64,000 nt of DNA from Clostridium beijerinckii HUN142 (GCF_000621745.1 NZ_JHXK01000012.1:1-64000), one strand, 5' to 3'; shown: positions 44,412 through 55,385, numbered from the stretch's first letter. Notes: generated from the sequence alone by a model not told the origin. Translations and numbers: made by a program.

Positions 44412-45080
44412 TTATTCAAACTTAAATCTCTTCTTATTAATTGACTTTGCGATGAGATCTCCAATAAGCTGTATAGCTTGTACTATAATAACTAGAATAA
44501 CTACAGTCCCTATAAGTACATCTGTACGAAATCTTTGGTAGCCAAATCTTATAGCTAAACTTCCAAGTCCGCCAGCACCAATTGCACCTGCTATAGCTGT
44601 AAAGCCTATTATTCCTATAATTGCTATAGTTATTCCTCTTACAATTGAAGGAAGAGCTTCTGGAAGCAGAACTTTTTTTATTATATCAATAGGAGTTGCG
44701 CCCATTGATTCTGCAGCTTCTATTTTTCCAAATTCAACTTCCTTTAAGCTGTTTTCAATTATTCTCGCAATAAATGGAGCTGAACCTATTGAAATAGATA
44801 CTATTGCTGCATTTGCACCCAATGTTGTCCCAACAATAAATTTTGATAATGGCAATAATATAATTATTAATATTATTTCAGGCGTGGATCTTATTACATT
44901 AATTAAGAAACCAGCGATTTTGTTGACTTTATATAAAGGAAAAATCCCGCCTTTATCTGTAACAACCAATAATACTCCAATTGGTACGCCTATCAAAAAG
45001 GCTACTATTGATGAAAGCAATACAATATATAAAGTTTCCTCTGTTCCAACTAAAAGTAATTTAATTAAATCATTGCTCAT
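44412..45080 (-). CDS. metI: MetI-like ABC transporter permease (cluster copy)
   Basis: A 222-residue five-helix permease. NVIRSTPEIILIIILLP, the docking loop EAAESMGATPIDIIKKVLLPEALPS and GFTAIAGAIGAGGLG are all MetI-type. Start ATG 45080 after AGGAGGTGAAGG, overlapping the metN stop by four bases. Works with the adjacent ATPase and lipoprotein. Confidence 0.93.
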   Translation of the reverse strand: MSNDLIKLLLVGTEETLYIVLLSSIVAFLIGVPIGVLLVVTDKGGIFPLYKVNKIAGFLINVIRSTPEIILIIILLPLSKFIVGTTLGANAAIVSISIGSAPFIARIIENSLKEVEFGKIEAAESMGATPIDIIKKVLLPEALPSIVRGITIAIIGIIGFTAIAGAIGAGGLGSLAIRFGYQRFRTDVLIGTVVILVIIVQAIQLIGDLIAKSINKKRFKFE

Positions 45081-45856
45081 ATTCCTTCACCTCCTGAAAA
45101 TTTCCTATTATTTTGAAATCCTTCTGTTATTGTTATAAATTTCTTTAAAGTATCACTTTTAGGATTTAAAAATAAGTTTTCTGTATTTCCCTCTTCTACT
45201 ATATGACCATCTTCTAAAACTACCATATTATTAGTGCAAAACCTTAACACATCTAGTTCGTGTGTTATTATCACTATTGTTAAGTTTAACCTTTGGTTTA
45301 TATTTTTCAAAAGTTCTAAAATTGAAAAGGTGGTTTGTGGATCTAAAGCAGAAGTTGCTTCATCGCTTAATAATACATCAGGCTGATTAGCTAATGCTCT
45401 TGCAATACCAACCCTTTGTTTTTGCCCTCCACTTAGTTGAAGTGGATATGAATCCCTCTTTTCTGACAATTCAACTAATTCTAATATCTCTTCAACTCTT
45501 CTCTTTATTGCATCTTTCTTATATCCTGAAATTTCTAATGGAAAAGCAATATTTTCATAAACAGTTTTTGAATCAAATAAATTAAATTGTTGAAATATCA
45601 TACCTATTTTTTTTCTAGCACTTCTTAATTCTTTTCTATTTAACTTAGTTATCTCATTTTCTCCAATGATTATATTACCAGAATCAGGTTTTTCAAGGCC
45701 ATTTAAGCAACGTATTAATGTCGATTTACCTGCGCCGCTAAAACCAATTACTCCAAATATATCCCCTTGCACTATTTCTAGGCTTATATCTCTCAATACC
45801 TCAACTTTTCCTGTTTGAGTATTAAATGTTTTACTTATATTCTTAACAGTTATCAT
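45077..45856 (-). CDS. metN: MetN-like ABC transporter ATPase (cluster copy)
   Basis: A 259-residue ATPase: Walker A GFSGAGKST, signature [15 protein letters not shown], Walker [13 protein letters not shown], switch in IITHELD. Unlike the copy at 28890-29861 it stops soon after the ABC domain and lacks the C-terminal NIL domain, so substrate feedback inhibition is probably absent. The start is ATG 45856 with GGGAGG upstream. First of the three transporter genes inside the nitrogenase-like cluster. Confidence 0.92.
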   Translation of the reverse strand: MITVKNISKTFNTQTGKVEVLRDISLEIVQGDIFGVIGFSGAGKSTLIRCLNGLEKPDSGNIIIGENEITKLNRKELRSARKKIGMIFQQFNLFDSKTVYENIAFPLEISGYKKDAIKRRVEEILELVELSEKRDSYPLQLSGGQKQRVGIARALANQPDVLLSDEATSALDPQTTFSILELLKNINQRLNLTIVIITHELDVLRFCTNNMVVLEDGHIVEEGNTENLFLNPKSDTLKKFITITEGFQNNRKFSGGEGI

Positions 45857-45933
45857 AAAATTGCCTCCCATTACCTCGAATAGTGATTTTTTAAGTCTTC
45901 CTATTCCTTATAATATGCCTAAAGGATTTTAAA

Positions 45934-46812
<879 letters not shown>

Positions 46813-46908
46813 TTATTAAAACTTAGCGGCATATAAAAATATAAATTCTTTTAATTTGTCATTTCTCTATTTTAATATGCCTAAAGTATTTTTAAGCTTT
46901 CCCTGTGA

Positions 46909-48207
46909 TTAGCTTAAAGCTTCCTTAAAAGCTTGTCTTAGGTCATTAATCAAATCTTCGGAATCCTCAAGACCAATTGAAAGCCTAATAGTTTCTTGAG
47001 GAATTTTTGCTAATTTTAATTGTTCTTCTGTTAATTCTCCATGGGTTGTCTTAGGTACATTAACAATTAAAGATCCAGCATCTCCAACATTAGCTTGATA
47101 ACTAAATAGTTTTACTGAATTTATTAATTTATAAATTTGTTCTGTATTTCCTTTAAAACCAAAAGTAAAGGTTGAGCCTACTCCTTTAGCAAAATATTTA
47201 TCTGCTAAAAATTTATATGGGCTTCCCTCGATTTGAGGATAATTTATCCAGGCAACAGATTCTTCATTTTTAAGATAATCTATTATTTTTCTTGTGTTAT
47301 TAATTTGCTTCTGGACCCTTTCAGATAATATTTCTAAACCTATTAATATCAAATAAGCATCAAAAGGACTTAAAACCGCTCCAAAATATGTTAGATAATC
47401 TAATCTGATTTTTCCAGCAAATGCACTTTCTTTAAATACATCTATATAACTTCTTTCATTTCCCTCTAAATCTTTTAGAGTAAAGTACGGTTCAGAAAAC
47501 TGAGGATACCTTCCATTTGCCCAATTGAATTTACCACTATCAACTATTACTCCTGCAATCACGTTTCCATGGCCACTTAGGGCTTTTGTTGCTGAGTATA
47601 TTACTATATCTGCTCCATATTTAATAGGATTAAATAGATATGGTGTTGCGAATGTATTATCAACAATTAGTGGAATATTATTTTCATGTGCTATCTTAGC
47701 GATTGCCTCTATATCATATAATGCTGCATTAGGGTTGCTTATAGTTTCTATAAAGATTGCTTTTGTGTCTTCTTTTATAGATTTTCTAAATTCCTCAATA
47801 TCATTGTCATCTTCAATCCTGTCAATTTGGATTCCGAACTTAGGATAAAGTTTTTTTAAAGCATCTACGGTTCCACCATACAATTGATGTGTTGTTAAAA
47901 TTCTTCCTCCCCCTTCTGCTACTACAAGTAATGCATAAGTTATAGCTGCCATTCCTGATGCAACGCCTACCGCTGCTATTCCACCATCCAAAGAAGCTAT
48001 TCTATTTTCCAAAACACTAACTGTTGGATTTCCAAGTCTGCTATAAATAAAACCTTCTTCAGAAAGACTCGCTAACCTATCAAATCTTTCTGCTTCCCCT
48101 ACTTCAAAAGATGCTGTTGCATATATCGGTACTGATACAGCATCATTATGTTCCTTTGGATTGTATCCTCCTCTAACTTTAATAGTATCGAACTTGTAAT
48201 TACTCAT
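46909..48207 (-). CDS. metY: O-acetylhomoserine sulfhydrylase / aminocarboxypropyltransferase
   Basis: A 432-residue PLP enzyme. Motifs: YDTIKVRGGYNPKEHNDAVS-like start, FIYSRLGNPTVSVLENRIA, the PLP lysine in YSATKALSGHGNV, and the MetY-type insertion around ERSYIDVFKESAFAGK. MetY uses O-acetylhomoserine and accepts sulfide (giving homocysteine) or methanethiol (giving methionine directly). Its place between the K-like and H-like genes of the nitrogenase-like cluster suggests that it captures a thiol released by that enzyme. Start ATG 48207 after GGAGGGAGAAAG. Confidence 0.92.
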   Translation of the reverse strand: MSNYKFDTIKVRGGYNPKEHNDAVSVPIYATASFEVGEAERFDRLASLSEEGFIYSRLGNPTVSVLENRIASLDGGIAAVGVASGMAAITYALLVVAEGGGRILTTHQLYGGTVDALKKLYPKFGIQIDRIEDDNDIEEFRKSIKEDTKAIFIETISNPNAALYDIEAIAKIAHENNIPLIVDNTFATPYLFNPIKYGADIVIYSATKALSGHGNVIAGVIVDSGKFNWANGRYPQFSEPYFTLKDLEGNERSYIDVFKESAFAGKIRLDYLTYFGAVLSPFDAYLILIGLEILSERVQKQINNTRKIIDYLKNEESVAWINYPQIEGSPYKFLADKYFAKGVGSTFTFGFKGNTEQIYKLINSVKLFSYQANVGDAGSLIVNVPKTTHGELTEEQLKLAKIPQETIRLSIGLEDSEDLINDLRQAFKEALS

Positions 48208-48395
48208 CTTTCTCCCTCCAAATTTATCAATTATTCATGTTAATTTGCATTAATAATTCTTATAAAAGTGCTCATATTTAAAGCCTCTATAAATCCCTTT
48301 TATATTAGTTGACTTAAATCCATCTCAAACCCACTATTTATCTATAAATATTTATATATTTTTATATTTAAATTCTTATATAGATACATATTTAA

Positions 48396-48423
48396 ATGGT
48401 TAAATTTTTTTCTATTTAACCAT
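48396..48423 (-). terminator. Hairpin after the K-like gene
   Basis: Perfect arms atggttaaat (48396-48405) and atttaaccat (48414-48423) in an AT-rich 248-base gap between the K-like gene and metY. There is no long T run, so it may thin out, and not stop, transcription of the downstream genes. Short repeats of CATATTTA flank it. Confidence 0.4.
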
Positions 48424-48455
48424 ATACATATTTAAACTCTTACATATTTTCATAT

Positions 48456-49784
48456 TTATCTATAGGTGTTTAGCACTCTATCATATATGTCCTCAATTGC
48501 TCTAAGCCCACCATTGTATCCAGCATAACCACAATTTAATACAAGTCTATATGTTACTGGCACACTAGTGATAAGCAAATCTGCATTTAATTTTGCCGCT
48601 AAATCTCTATCCCAGCCACTTCCAAGTATTAAAGCCCTGCCTTCTTGAAAATCCTTTTCTTTTTCCTTTTCTATTTCCAATTGAACTATACCAGCATCTA
48701 CATTAAATTCAACTTCTGCTGATCGATATTCAGATATGCTTTCAAATTCTTTTATTATAGATTCTTTATATTGCTCTGGGGTATCATCAATAATAAATTG
48801 CTTTCCTGGAAGTATTCCAAGTTCATTTAATAGGAATTTAGAAAATCCTAATGAATACGATGCATCTAAAATGCTGTAGAATTTTCTAGGCAACCCATAT
48901 CTAAACTCAAGCATAAAGTCCGCAGTTTTTTCTATATGAAAATAAAATTTTTCTTCTTCTTTCTTTATAAAATTCTCAACCTTATTCTTATCTAAATCTG
49001 CAAATTCACCAACTTGCCTTAAAAATTTCGATGTAGCTATTGCTCCTATTGGTAAGTATGGAAAATGCACGTATGGTGTTTTATATTTATTTTTTAGATG
49101 TTCTGCAATATTTAATCCTACCCATGAACTTGCAACTATATTAAACTCCGCATTAGGTATTGTCTTCCATTCTTCAATGCCATTAGATTCATTTCCAAAA
49201 AGTATATTTACTTCTAAACCAATACCTTCAAGAACTCTTTTTATTTCTTCTAAATTTCCACTCCAATATGGATCTTGGTAAGGTACTGTTGCAAATACAT
49301 TTACAAGTCCCTTTTTTACACTATTGCTATTTTTGAATTTATCTACATATTGATCTATTATTGCATTGACAACTTCACTGTGGCTTACATAGTTATTGCT
49401 TTTAAATCCACCTGTCTCCACATATACAATAGGTTTATCTTGTTCTTGATATTTTGATGTTACGCTTCCTACATCGTCTCCAACAATATCTGATGTGCAT
49501 CCAGTAAGTACCACATACAAATCAGCATCTATTACTTGGAAAGCTCCATCAATAACATTCTTAAGTTTTCGTTCCCCACCAAACACTACATCAGCTTCTG
49601 TAGCATTAGTACACGGAATTGTATTTCCTCCAGCATAGCCTTCGCCTTGTCCTATTAAAGAACTGATTTTATTACTGCATCCTGGTCCAGAATGTAGTAT
49701 AGGAACTCCTCGTTTTATGGCTATTACTGTTTGCTGTGCTCCTAAAGCACAGGAAAATCTAGGTTGTTCAATAATTTTCGACAC
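48456..49784 (-). CDS. Nitrogenase-like component 1 subunit, K type (MarK-like)
   Basis: A 442-residue beta-type subunit of the nitrogenase component 1 superfamily. P-cluster-type Cys residues: RFSCALGA (Cys12), HSGPGCSNK (Cys36) and VLTGCTSDIVGDDV (Cys96). It is shorter than NifK (about 520) because it lacks the N-terminal extension. The start is GTG 49784, 8 bases after AGGAGG, which lies inside the end of the D-like gene; the two genes overlap by 17 bases and must be coupled. It pairs with the D-like protein to form the catalytic tetramer. NifK of true nitrogenase is less likely because the cluster is embedded in sulfur genes and lacks nifE, nifV and nifS. Confidence 0.88.
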   Translation of the reverse strand: MSKIIEQPRFSCALGAQQTVIAIKRGVPILHSGPGCSNKISSLIGQGEGYAGGNTIPCTNATEADVVFGGERKLKNVIDGAFQVIDADLYVVLTGCTSDIVGDDVGSVTSKYQEQDKPIVYVETGGFKSNNYVSHSEVVNAIIDQYVDKFKNSNSVKKGLVNVFATVPYQDPYWSGNLEEIKRVLEGIGLEVNILFGNESNGIEEWKTIPNAEFNIVASSWVGLNIAEHLKNKYKTPYVHFPYLPIGAIATSKFLRQVGEFADLDKNKVENFIKKEEEKFYFHIEKTADFMLEFRYGLPRKFYSILDASYSLGFSKFLLNELGILPGKQFIIDDTPEQYKESIIKEFESISEYRSAEVEFNVDAGIVQLEIEKEKEKDFQEGRALILGSGWDRDLAAKLNADLLITSVPVTYRLVLNCGYAGYNGGLRAIEDIYDRVLNTYR

Positions 49785-51249
49785 TACTATTACCTCCTAA
49801 GAAAGTAAATGGATCTTGATCTAGCCACCATTTTGTATAAGGCATAGTACTATGCTTGGCTAAATTACTTACAAATTCTCTATTATCAAGAGTTTCAACT
49901 ATTCTTGAAGCATAATTTAAAACTCCCTGGTATCCAAAACCAAATTGCTCATCCCCAATTAATAAAGTTGGTATTCCAAGCTTTGCCCCCCACATAGTCA
50001 TTCCACCGTGTCTTGCAATCATAAGATCTGGTTTTACTCTGTTTAATATATTAACCAATTCATAGGCTTGTTTATTACAAACATTATAGTGCTTGATATC
50101 ACCATAAATATTGACTGTTTGAGCTAAAGCATCTGAATCCTTATTTTTATTATCATATAAAGGATCATGATGAAATATTGCTGCTCCTTGAACATTTAAA
50201 CCAAGCTCTCTAAGCATCGCTATTATTGCGTGGCCATGAGCCGCTCCTGCTGTTACATATGCTGTCTTTCCTTTTAGTTTTTCTCTATATTCTTCAAGTT
50301 TAGGAAGAACTCTTTCATGTTCTTCCTCTATAATTTTTTCAATTTCTTCTTCCCTGTCTAATACTTTACCTATCTCTCTCATCCATATATCAGTTCCTTC
50401 TATTCCATATGCTGGTGGAGCTTTTATTTCCTTTACTCCATATTCTTGCTCTAAAGCTGCTCCCAAGTAAGTACTTAGTGAAGAACAGACATGAATCGTT
50501 GCTGTTGCTTCTGAAATATACTCTAGTTCTGCAACTGTTGAAAATGGTACGATATATTGCGCCTCATAACCTAATCTATTTAAAAATTCATCAAAAATGT
50601 GGCTTCCCCAAAAATTAGCAACATTAACCTTATTAGTCCTCTTTCTTGGAGGCTTTACTAGTTTTCTTAAAATTGAATGATAAGCAGCATCAAATCCTGT
50701 TGTCCAAATCTTTGATCTAAAGCCTTCGCAAGAACAAGATATAACTGGTATCCCTAGTTCCTTTGATAAATCCTCAGTTATTGAATCAACATCCTCACCT
50801 ATGATCCCAGATGCACAGGATGTTGTAACAAAGATCGCATTAGGTTTTGTTCTTTTATAAGCTTCTCTTACAGCATCCTCTAATTTCTTAGCAGCACCGA
50901 AAACAGTGTCTTTTTCTTCAATGCAGGTGCTAAAATATCTTCCTATTGTAGCTGGAAGTTCTCTTTTCATCTGCTCAACTCTATAAGTAAAATTAAAACC
51001 AAAAAAATCTCCTGCGCATCCTATTGGTGCGTGATTTACAACTACTGCATCCCTTATCATTGCAAGTTGACAAAAAGCGTGCCCCGCATTACATCCCATG
51101 CATTGAGAAAATTTTCTTGAACAATCCTTTAACTTCCCTGCATGTGCACATGTTATAAGTTCTTTTGCAGAACCATTAAATCCAGTTATAGATCCCAATC
51201 TAGTTTCTCTTATAGTTACAGAAGATTCTTTTAGATTGATTGTTCCCAT
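49768..51249 (-). CDS. Nitrogenase-like component 1 subunit, D type (MarD-like)
   Basis: A 493-residue alpha-type subunit. P-cluster-type Cys: Cys53 (in CMGCNAGHAFC), Cys78 (NHAPIGCAG) and Cys145 (TTSCASGIIGED), with spacings like NifD Cys62, 88 and 154. The Cys that binds the active-site cofactor in NifD (Cys275) has a counterpart in HVCSSLSTYLGAA (Cys255). The NifD cofactor histidine (His442) appears replaced, since the matching region reads LLIGDEQFGFGYQG. Several extra Cys lie near the start (34, 43, 50, 60). This fits a group IV nitrogenase-like reductase, not a N2-fixing enzyme. First gene of the cluster, behind a terminator-bearing leader. Start ATG 51249 after AAAGGAGG. Confidence 0.88.
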   Translation of the reverse strand: MGTINLKESSVTIRETRLGSITGFNGSAKELITCAHAGKLKDCSRKFSQCMGCNAGHAFCQLAMIRDAVVVNHAPIGCAGDFFGFNFTYRVEQMKRELPATIGRYFSTCIEEKDTVFGAAKKLEDAVREAYKRTKPNAIFVTTSCASGIIGEDVDSITEDLSKELGIPVISCSCEGFRSKIWTTGFDAAYHSILRKLVKPPRKRTNKVNVANFWGSHIFDEFLNRLGYEAQYIVPFSTVAELEYISEATATIHVCSSLSTYLGAALEQEYGVKEIKAPPAYGIEGTDIWMREIGKVLDREEEIEKIIEEEHERVLPKLEEYREKLKGKTAYVTAGAAHGHAIIAMLRELGLNVQGAAIFHHDPLYDNKNKDSDALAQTVNIYGDIKHYNVCNKQAYELVNILNRVKPDLMIARHGGMTMWGAKLGIPTLLIGDEQFGFGYQGVLNYASRIVETLDNREFVSNLAKHSTMPYTKWWLDQDPFTFLGGNSSVENY

Positions 51250-51299
51250 AATATTGATAGTCCTCCTTTAAATCATTGTTTAAATAAAATCTTTCAATA

Positions 51300-51412
51300 T
51301 AAAAAAGAGGACATACTTCTACTCTTAGAAGTACATCCTCTGGTTTTCCAGTCAGATTCTTTAGATATTATTCTTTTCCATATCCTCTTATTCATATAAG
51401 ATTGCTGTGTTT
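51300..51412 (-). promoter_or_regulatory. Leader of the nitrogenase-like cluster with attenuator terminator
   Basis: The 160-base leader ends in a strong terminator: arms at 51306-51320 and 51327-51341 followed by a run of seven T, about 55 bases before the D-like gene. Further upstream, minus-strand AAGAGGATAT (51389-51380) nearly repeats the 5' arm of the terminator and could pair with its 3' arm instead. Small hairpins (CTTAT/ATAAG and CTGG/CCAG) lie between. It is neither a T-box nor an S-box, and I do not recognise it as any other known riboswitch. Confidence 0.75.
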
Positions 51413-51418
51413 TTATAT

Positions 51419-51447
51419 AATATATTCCCTAAATTAGAATTTGTCAA
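51419..51447 (-). promoter_or_regulatory. Promoter of the nitrogenase-like cluster
   Basis: TTGACA (51447-51442), 17-base gap, TATATT (51424-51419) on the minus strand, about 170 bases before the D-like start. Good sigma-A match. No sigma-54 (GG-N10-GC) promoter was seen. Confidence 0.8.
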
Positions 51448-51531
51448 CATCTTTTTAAGTTTATTATACTTGTAGTTCTCATTAATCTTTAGCTTTATAA
51501 TGTATACTCGTCTAGATGTAAACTAAAGTAC

Positions 51532-51684
51532 TTATCTCATTCTTATTTTTTCGTTCTTGTCCACCTGTATTACTACTCCATCCTGTATTATTAATGTTAT
51601 TGATCCAAACCTTATTTTTTCAACCATCTTTAGTATTTCCTCTAGCTTTTTATTTTCTACAATTTCTTTACTATTAATAGCCAT
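51532..51684 (-). CDS. YezD family small protein
   Basis: A 50-residue protein: MAINSKEIVENKKLEEILKM, then a helix followed by KIRFGSITLIIQDGVVIQVD and the ending KNEKIRMR. This is the YezD/DUF2292 family, small proteins that in many Firmicutes sit beside sulfur-assimilation genes and often under sulfur-responsive leaders. Function unknown. The start ATG 51684 follows GGAGGGG. Its own leader is a T-box whose likely specifier is a Cys codon. It lies 85 bases before the promoter of the nitrogenase-like cluster, same strand; no terminator was seen between, so read-through is possible. Confidence 0.85.
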   Translation of the reverse strand: MAINSKEIVENKKLEEILKMVEKIRFGSITLIIQDGVVIQVDKNEKIRMR

Positions 51685-51796
51685 ATAATCCCCTCCACAA
51701 TTTGATATATATACAAATTATCTATATATAATTATTTACAAATCATATATTTCCCATAAAAATTTGGCATATAAATTTCTTCTAAAAAAATAAAAT

Positions 51797-52060
51797 ACCT
51801 CTGCAAAAAAACAGAGGCAGAAAATTTCCGCGGTTCCACTCTGATTGTTATCCTTAATGCTTAAGTGCATTTTTATTCCATAACATCTCTATGTGCTATA
51901 TCAGGCACACCCGCTAAGCCTACTTCCATTTTCAGCTTAGTGCTCCAGGATGCATTCAATTAGGTTCAATTTAGAATTCCTCCCAGCCTTTTGAGAATTC
52001 CTCTCTAAAAAATTTCCACTAACTTACTTCTTCCCTTCATAGCTTTAATCTTTTTATAAT
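51797..52060 (-). promoter_or_regulatory. T-box riboswitch (Cys specifier) upstream of yezD
   Basis: Minus-strand T-box core AGTGGAACCGCGG (about 51826-51838), followed by a terminator stem CCTCTG/CAGAGG (51797-51819) and T-rich sequence. In stem I the sequence GAATGCATCC has the same GAA-codon arrangement as the trpP T-box (GAATGG), so the specifier is read as TGC (Cys). Uncharged tRNA-Cys would turn on yezD and perhaps the cluster downstream. Confidence 0.88.
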
Positions 52061-52117
52061 TATATTAATTTTTATTCATATTATTCCTATTAAATTACTA
52101 TGATTTATTTTTATTTA

Positions 52118-52147
52118 ATTATATTCCATATAGTTGTAGTTAGTCAA
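52118..52147 (-). promoter_or_regulatory. Promoter of the cysteine T-box leader
   Basis: TTGACT (52147-52142), 18-base gap, TATAAT (52123-52118) on the minus strand, upstream of the T-box. Confidence 0.75.
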
Positions 52148-52296
52148 TATAGATTTATATTTTTTATCATTAAGATACTCACTCTATAAAAACAACTGTA
52201 TTTTCAACTTATTTTATTCAATAAATATACAACACAGCCTATATATAAAATTATTTTTGTAATCGAATGAAAATAATATAATTTTAAGCGCAAAAA

Positions 52297-52320
52297 AAGC
52301 TACCTAAAATAAAGTAGCTT
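52297..52320 (-). terminator. Terminator of secG
   Basis: AAGCTAC/GTAGCTT stem (52297-52320) with a run of T on the minus strand, directly after secG. Confidence 0.85.
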
Positions 52321-52327
52321 ATAGTTA

Positions 52328-52561
52328 TTATTTTACTAAATTTAATAAAACTGTATTAACTGCAAACAATGCCATAAAAATAACTGTTAATCTCACAAGA
52401 ATCACTTCTTTAGTCCTTGACTTATTTTTTGAAAAGAACGTATCTTTTGTAGCTCCTTGTATTAAACCACTTAAAGCATCAGCCTTACTAGGTTGCATAT
52501 AAATAACTAAAATGATAGCTAAACCCAATATTCCCTCAAAAATTAATAATATATTTTGCAT
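52328..52561 (-). CDS. secG: Preprotein translocase subunit SecG
   Basis: A 77-residue membrane protein with two helices (residues 4-22 and 54-74) joined by a polar loop with the SecG-type QPSKADALSGLIQGATKDTFF. It assists SecYEG in protein export. The start is ATG 52561, 8 bases after AGGAGG; an in-frame GTG nine bases upstream overlaps that site. It is downstream of eno, as in most clostridia, where it closes the glycolytic gene series. Confidence 0.93.
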   Translation of the reverse strand: MQNILLIFEGILGLAIILVIYMQPSKADALSGLIQGATKDTFFSKNKSRTKEVILVRLTVIFMALFAVNTVLLNLVK

Positions 52562-52673
52562 AGGTAACACCTCCTATAATGATCAATAACATAAGTTTAA
52601 TAATATCACATTTATTTACTTATTACAACTTATGTAACAAAAATTACATCAAGATTAAATTATTTATAATCTA

Positions 52674-52710
52674 GAAAAAGTTATAAGAAATAAATTCCCA
52701 TAACTTTTTC
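52674..52710 (-). terminator. Terminator of eno
   Basis: Arms gaaaaagttat (52674-52684) and ataactttttc (52700-52710). The stem runs into TTTTTC on the minus strand. A second small stem, AGGATAA/TTATCCT, lies at about 52740-52770. Confidence 0.65.
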
Positions 52711-52779
52711 CAATAAACTTTATTACAACTATTCTTTAGCAGGATAACTTTTATTTTAAAAATTATCCTTAATAATAAT

Positions 52780-54072
<1,293 letters not shown>

Positions 54073-54500
54073 TTAATATTACCTCCTCATTTTTATAATT
54101 ATACTGAGAACTGTTATCAATATAATTATAATACATAATTTACTAAATAAAAAGCTTTTTTATTTCATTTACCATAATATTATTGGTAAAACAATTTAGG
54201 AATATTCATATTATTTTTTATGTAAATATAAAACTCACTTATACAATATTAGTGGGATACAAAATCAAGCTTACATAATTTAATCTATCTCTTCTCAGAT
54301 TAATAGTTTATCAATTTACTTAATCAATATAATGCTTATTAATATAGTACTATATTATTTAAAGTAACATCTCTTTATATTAACAGCGTTAGAAGCTTAC
54401 TCAAAATGATAATAACATTATGATGTTTATAGCATTTACCTGAAAAATCATTATATTAAATATTCATTTTGAGTTCCTTCAAACCTGTACTTTTACATAT
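54073..54500. other. Intergenic region, 428 bases
   Basis: AT-rich spacer between eno and the kinase-like gene. It should hold the eno promoter. An inverted repeat with 10-base arms (ctcaaaatga, 54400-54409; tcattttgag, 54463-54472) lies just after the kinase-like gene and may be its terminator, although the loop is 53 bases. No gene seen. Confidence 0.5.
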
Positions 54501-55106
54501 CTAATCATCATCCAATATTGATAGATTATTTGACCCACAGTATCTTCTAAATTTTAATTCCCATGATGCCGCTTTCTTTGCATCTATTTCCTTTATTCCT
54601 GCAAAAAATTCATCTAACACACCAACTTTGCCTAGTCCCTTCATTAAGTGTCGTGGATAATCAACCTTTCTACTATATGCTTTTTTAGGATCTATTATCA
54701 TAAGTTTTTCATCCTCTGAAACATAAACATCTTTACATCTAATATCCAATTTTTTAAATTTAAGTCTCTTGAACTCTAATAATAATTCATATATGTTTCT
54801 AACTAATCTTTCACTTAGCCCATTTTCCTTTATATGCTTATCAAGCCTTATTCCATCAACTAAGTCTCTTATTACATAGAATTTCCCCTTTTTATACATA
54901 TAAGGAAAGTATCTTGATCCATTAGTTTTAGCAAGAATGCTACCTTCATCGTTACATACCTTTTTTCTTAAAAATATTTTGATGACCTTGTTATTTGGTA
55001 ACTCATAAACTACACCATTGTGTCCCTCACCTAGATAATTAGCTTCTCTAAATAATTTTTCTGTATTTTCATCAAAATCAGCAGAGTATGCAAAATTCTT
55101 TTTCAT
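54501..55106 (-). CDS. Small protein kinase-like protein
   Basis: A 201-residue protein with a compact kinase fold. The glycine loop is YLGEGHNGVVYEL (about 29-41), the ATP lysine is in KVIKIFLRK, a hinge-like segment is YVIRDLVDGIRL, the catalytic loop reads KLDIRCKDVYV (Asp kept, HRD replaced by LDI), and the metal motif is IIDPKKA in place of DFG. It may be an active small kinase of the RIO/Bud32 or aminoglycoside-kinase type. Substrate unknown. It lies between eno and gpmI. Start ATG 55106. Confidence 0.7.
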   Translation of the reverse strand: MKKNFAYSADFDENTEKLFREANYLGEGHNGVVYELPNNKVIKIFLRKKVCNDEGSILAKTNGSRYFPYMYKKGKFYVIRDLVDGIRLDKHIKENGLSERLVRNIYELLLEFKRLKFKKLDIRCKDVYVSEDEKLMIIDPKKAYSRKVDYPRHLMKGLGKVGVLDEFFAGIKEIDAKKAASWELKFRRYCGSNNLSILDDD

Positions 55107-55330
55107 ATTATCAATCCTAAATCTTTTTTACTAATATATTAATTTTACATTTATTTTATGCAATTCTAATCAAATCCTTCTTTAAAATCTTATTTTTCTT
55201 AACTTATCTGATCAAATTTATGTTTATTATATATTGCAATAAAATCTCTGCATTTTTTCTTAATTAAAGACTTGGCTTACTAAAATTTTAAATATAAGTT
55301 CATTACTGCAAACATATATTTTTCTAAAAT

Positions 55331-55374
55331 AAAAAACTGCTTGAAATAATTTAAATTATTCCAAGCAGTTTTTT
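55331..55374 (-). terminator. Terminator of gpmI
   Basis: AAAACTGCTTG(G)AATAATT stem with the complementary arm, loop of a few bases, long T run on the minus strand; it lies just after gpmI. Confidence 0.88.
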
Positions 55375-55385
55375 ATTAATTAAAA

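Noticed and set aside
51250..51412. SAM-I riboswitch or T-box as the leader of the nitrogenase-like cluster
   Set aside because: The S-box signatures (for example GAGGGA and GCTAAT) and the T-box core are absent; they occur at 29999-30118 and 51826-51838 instead.
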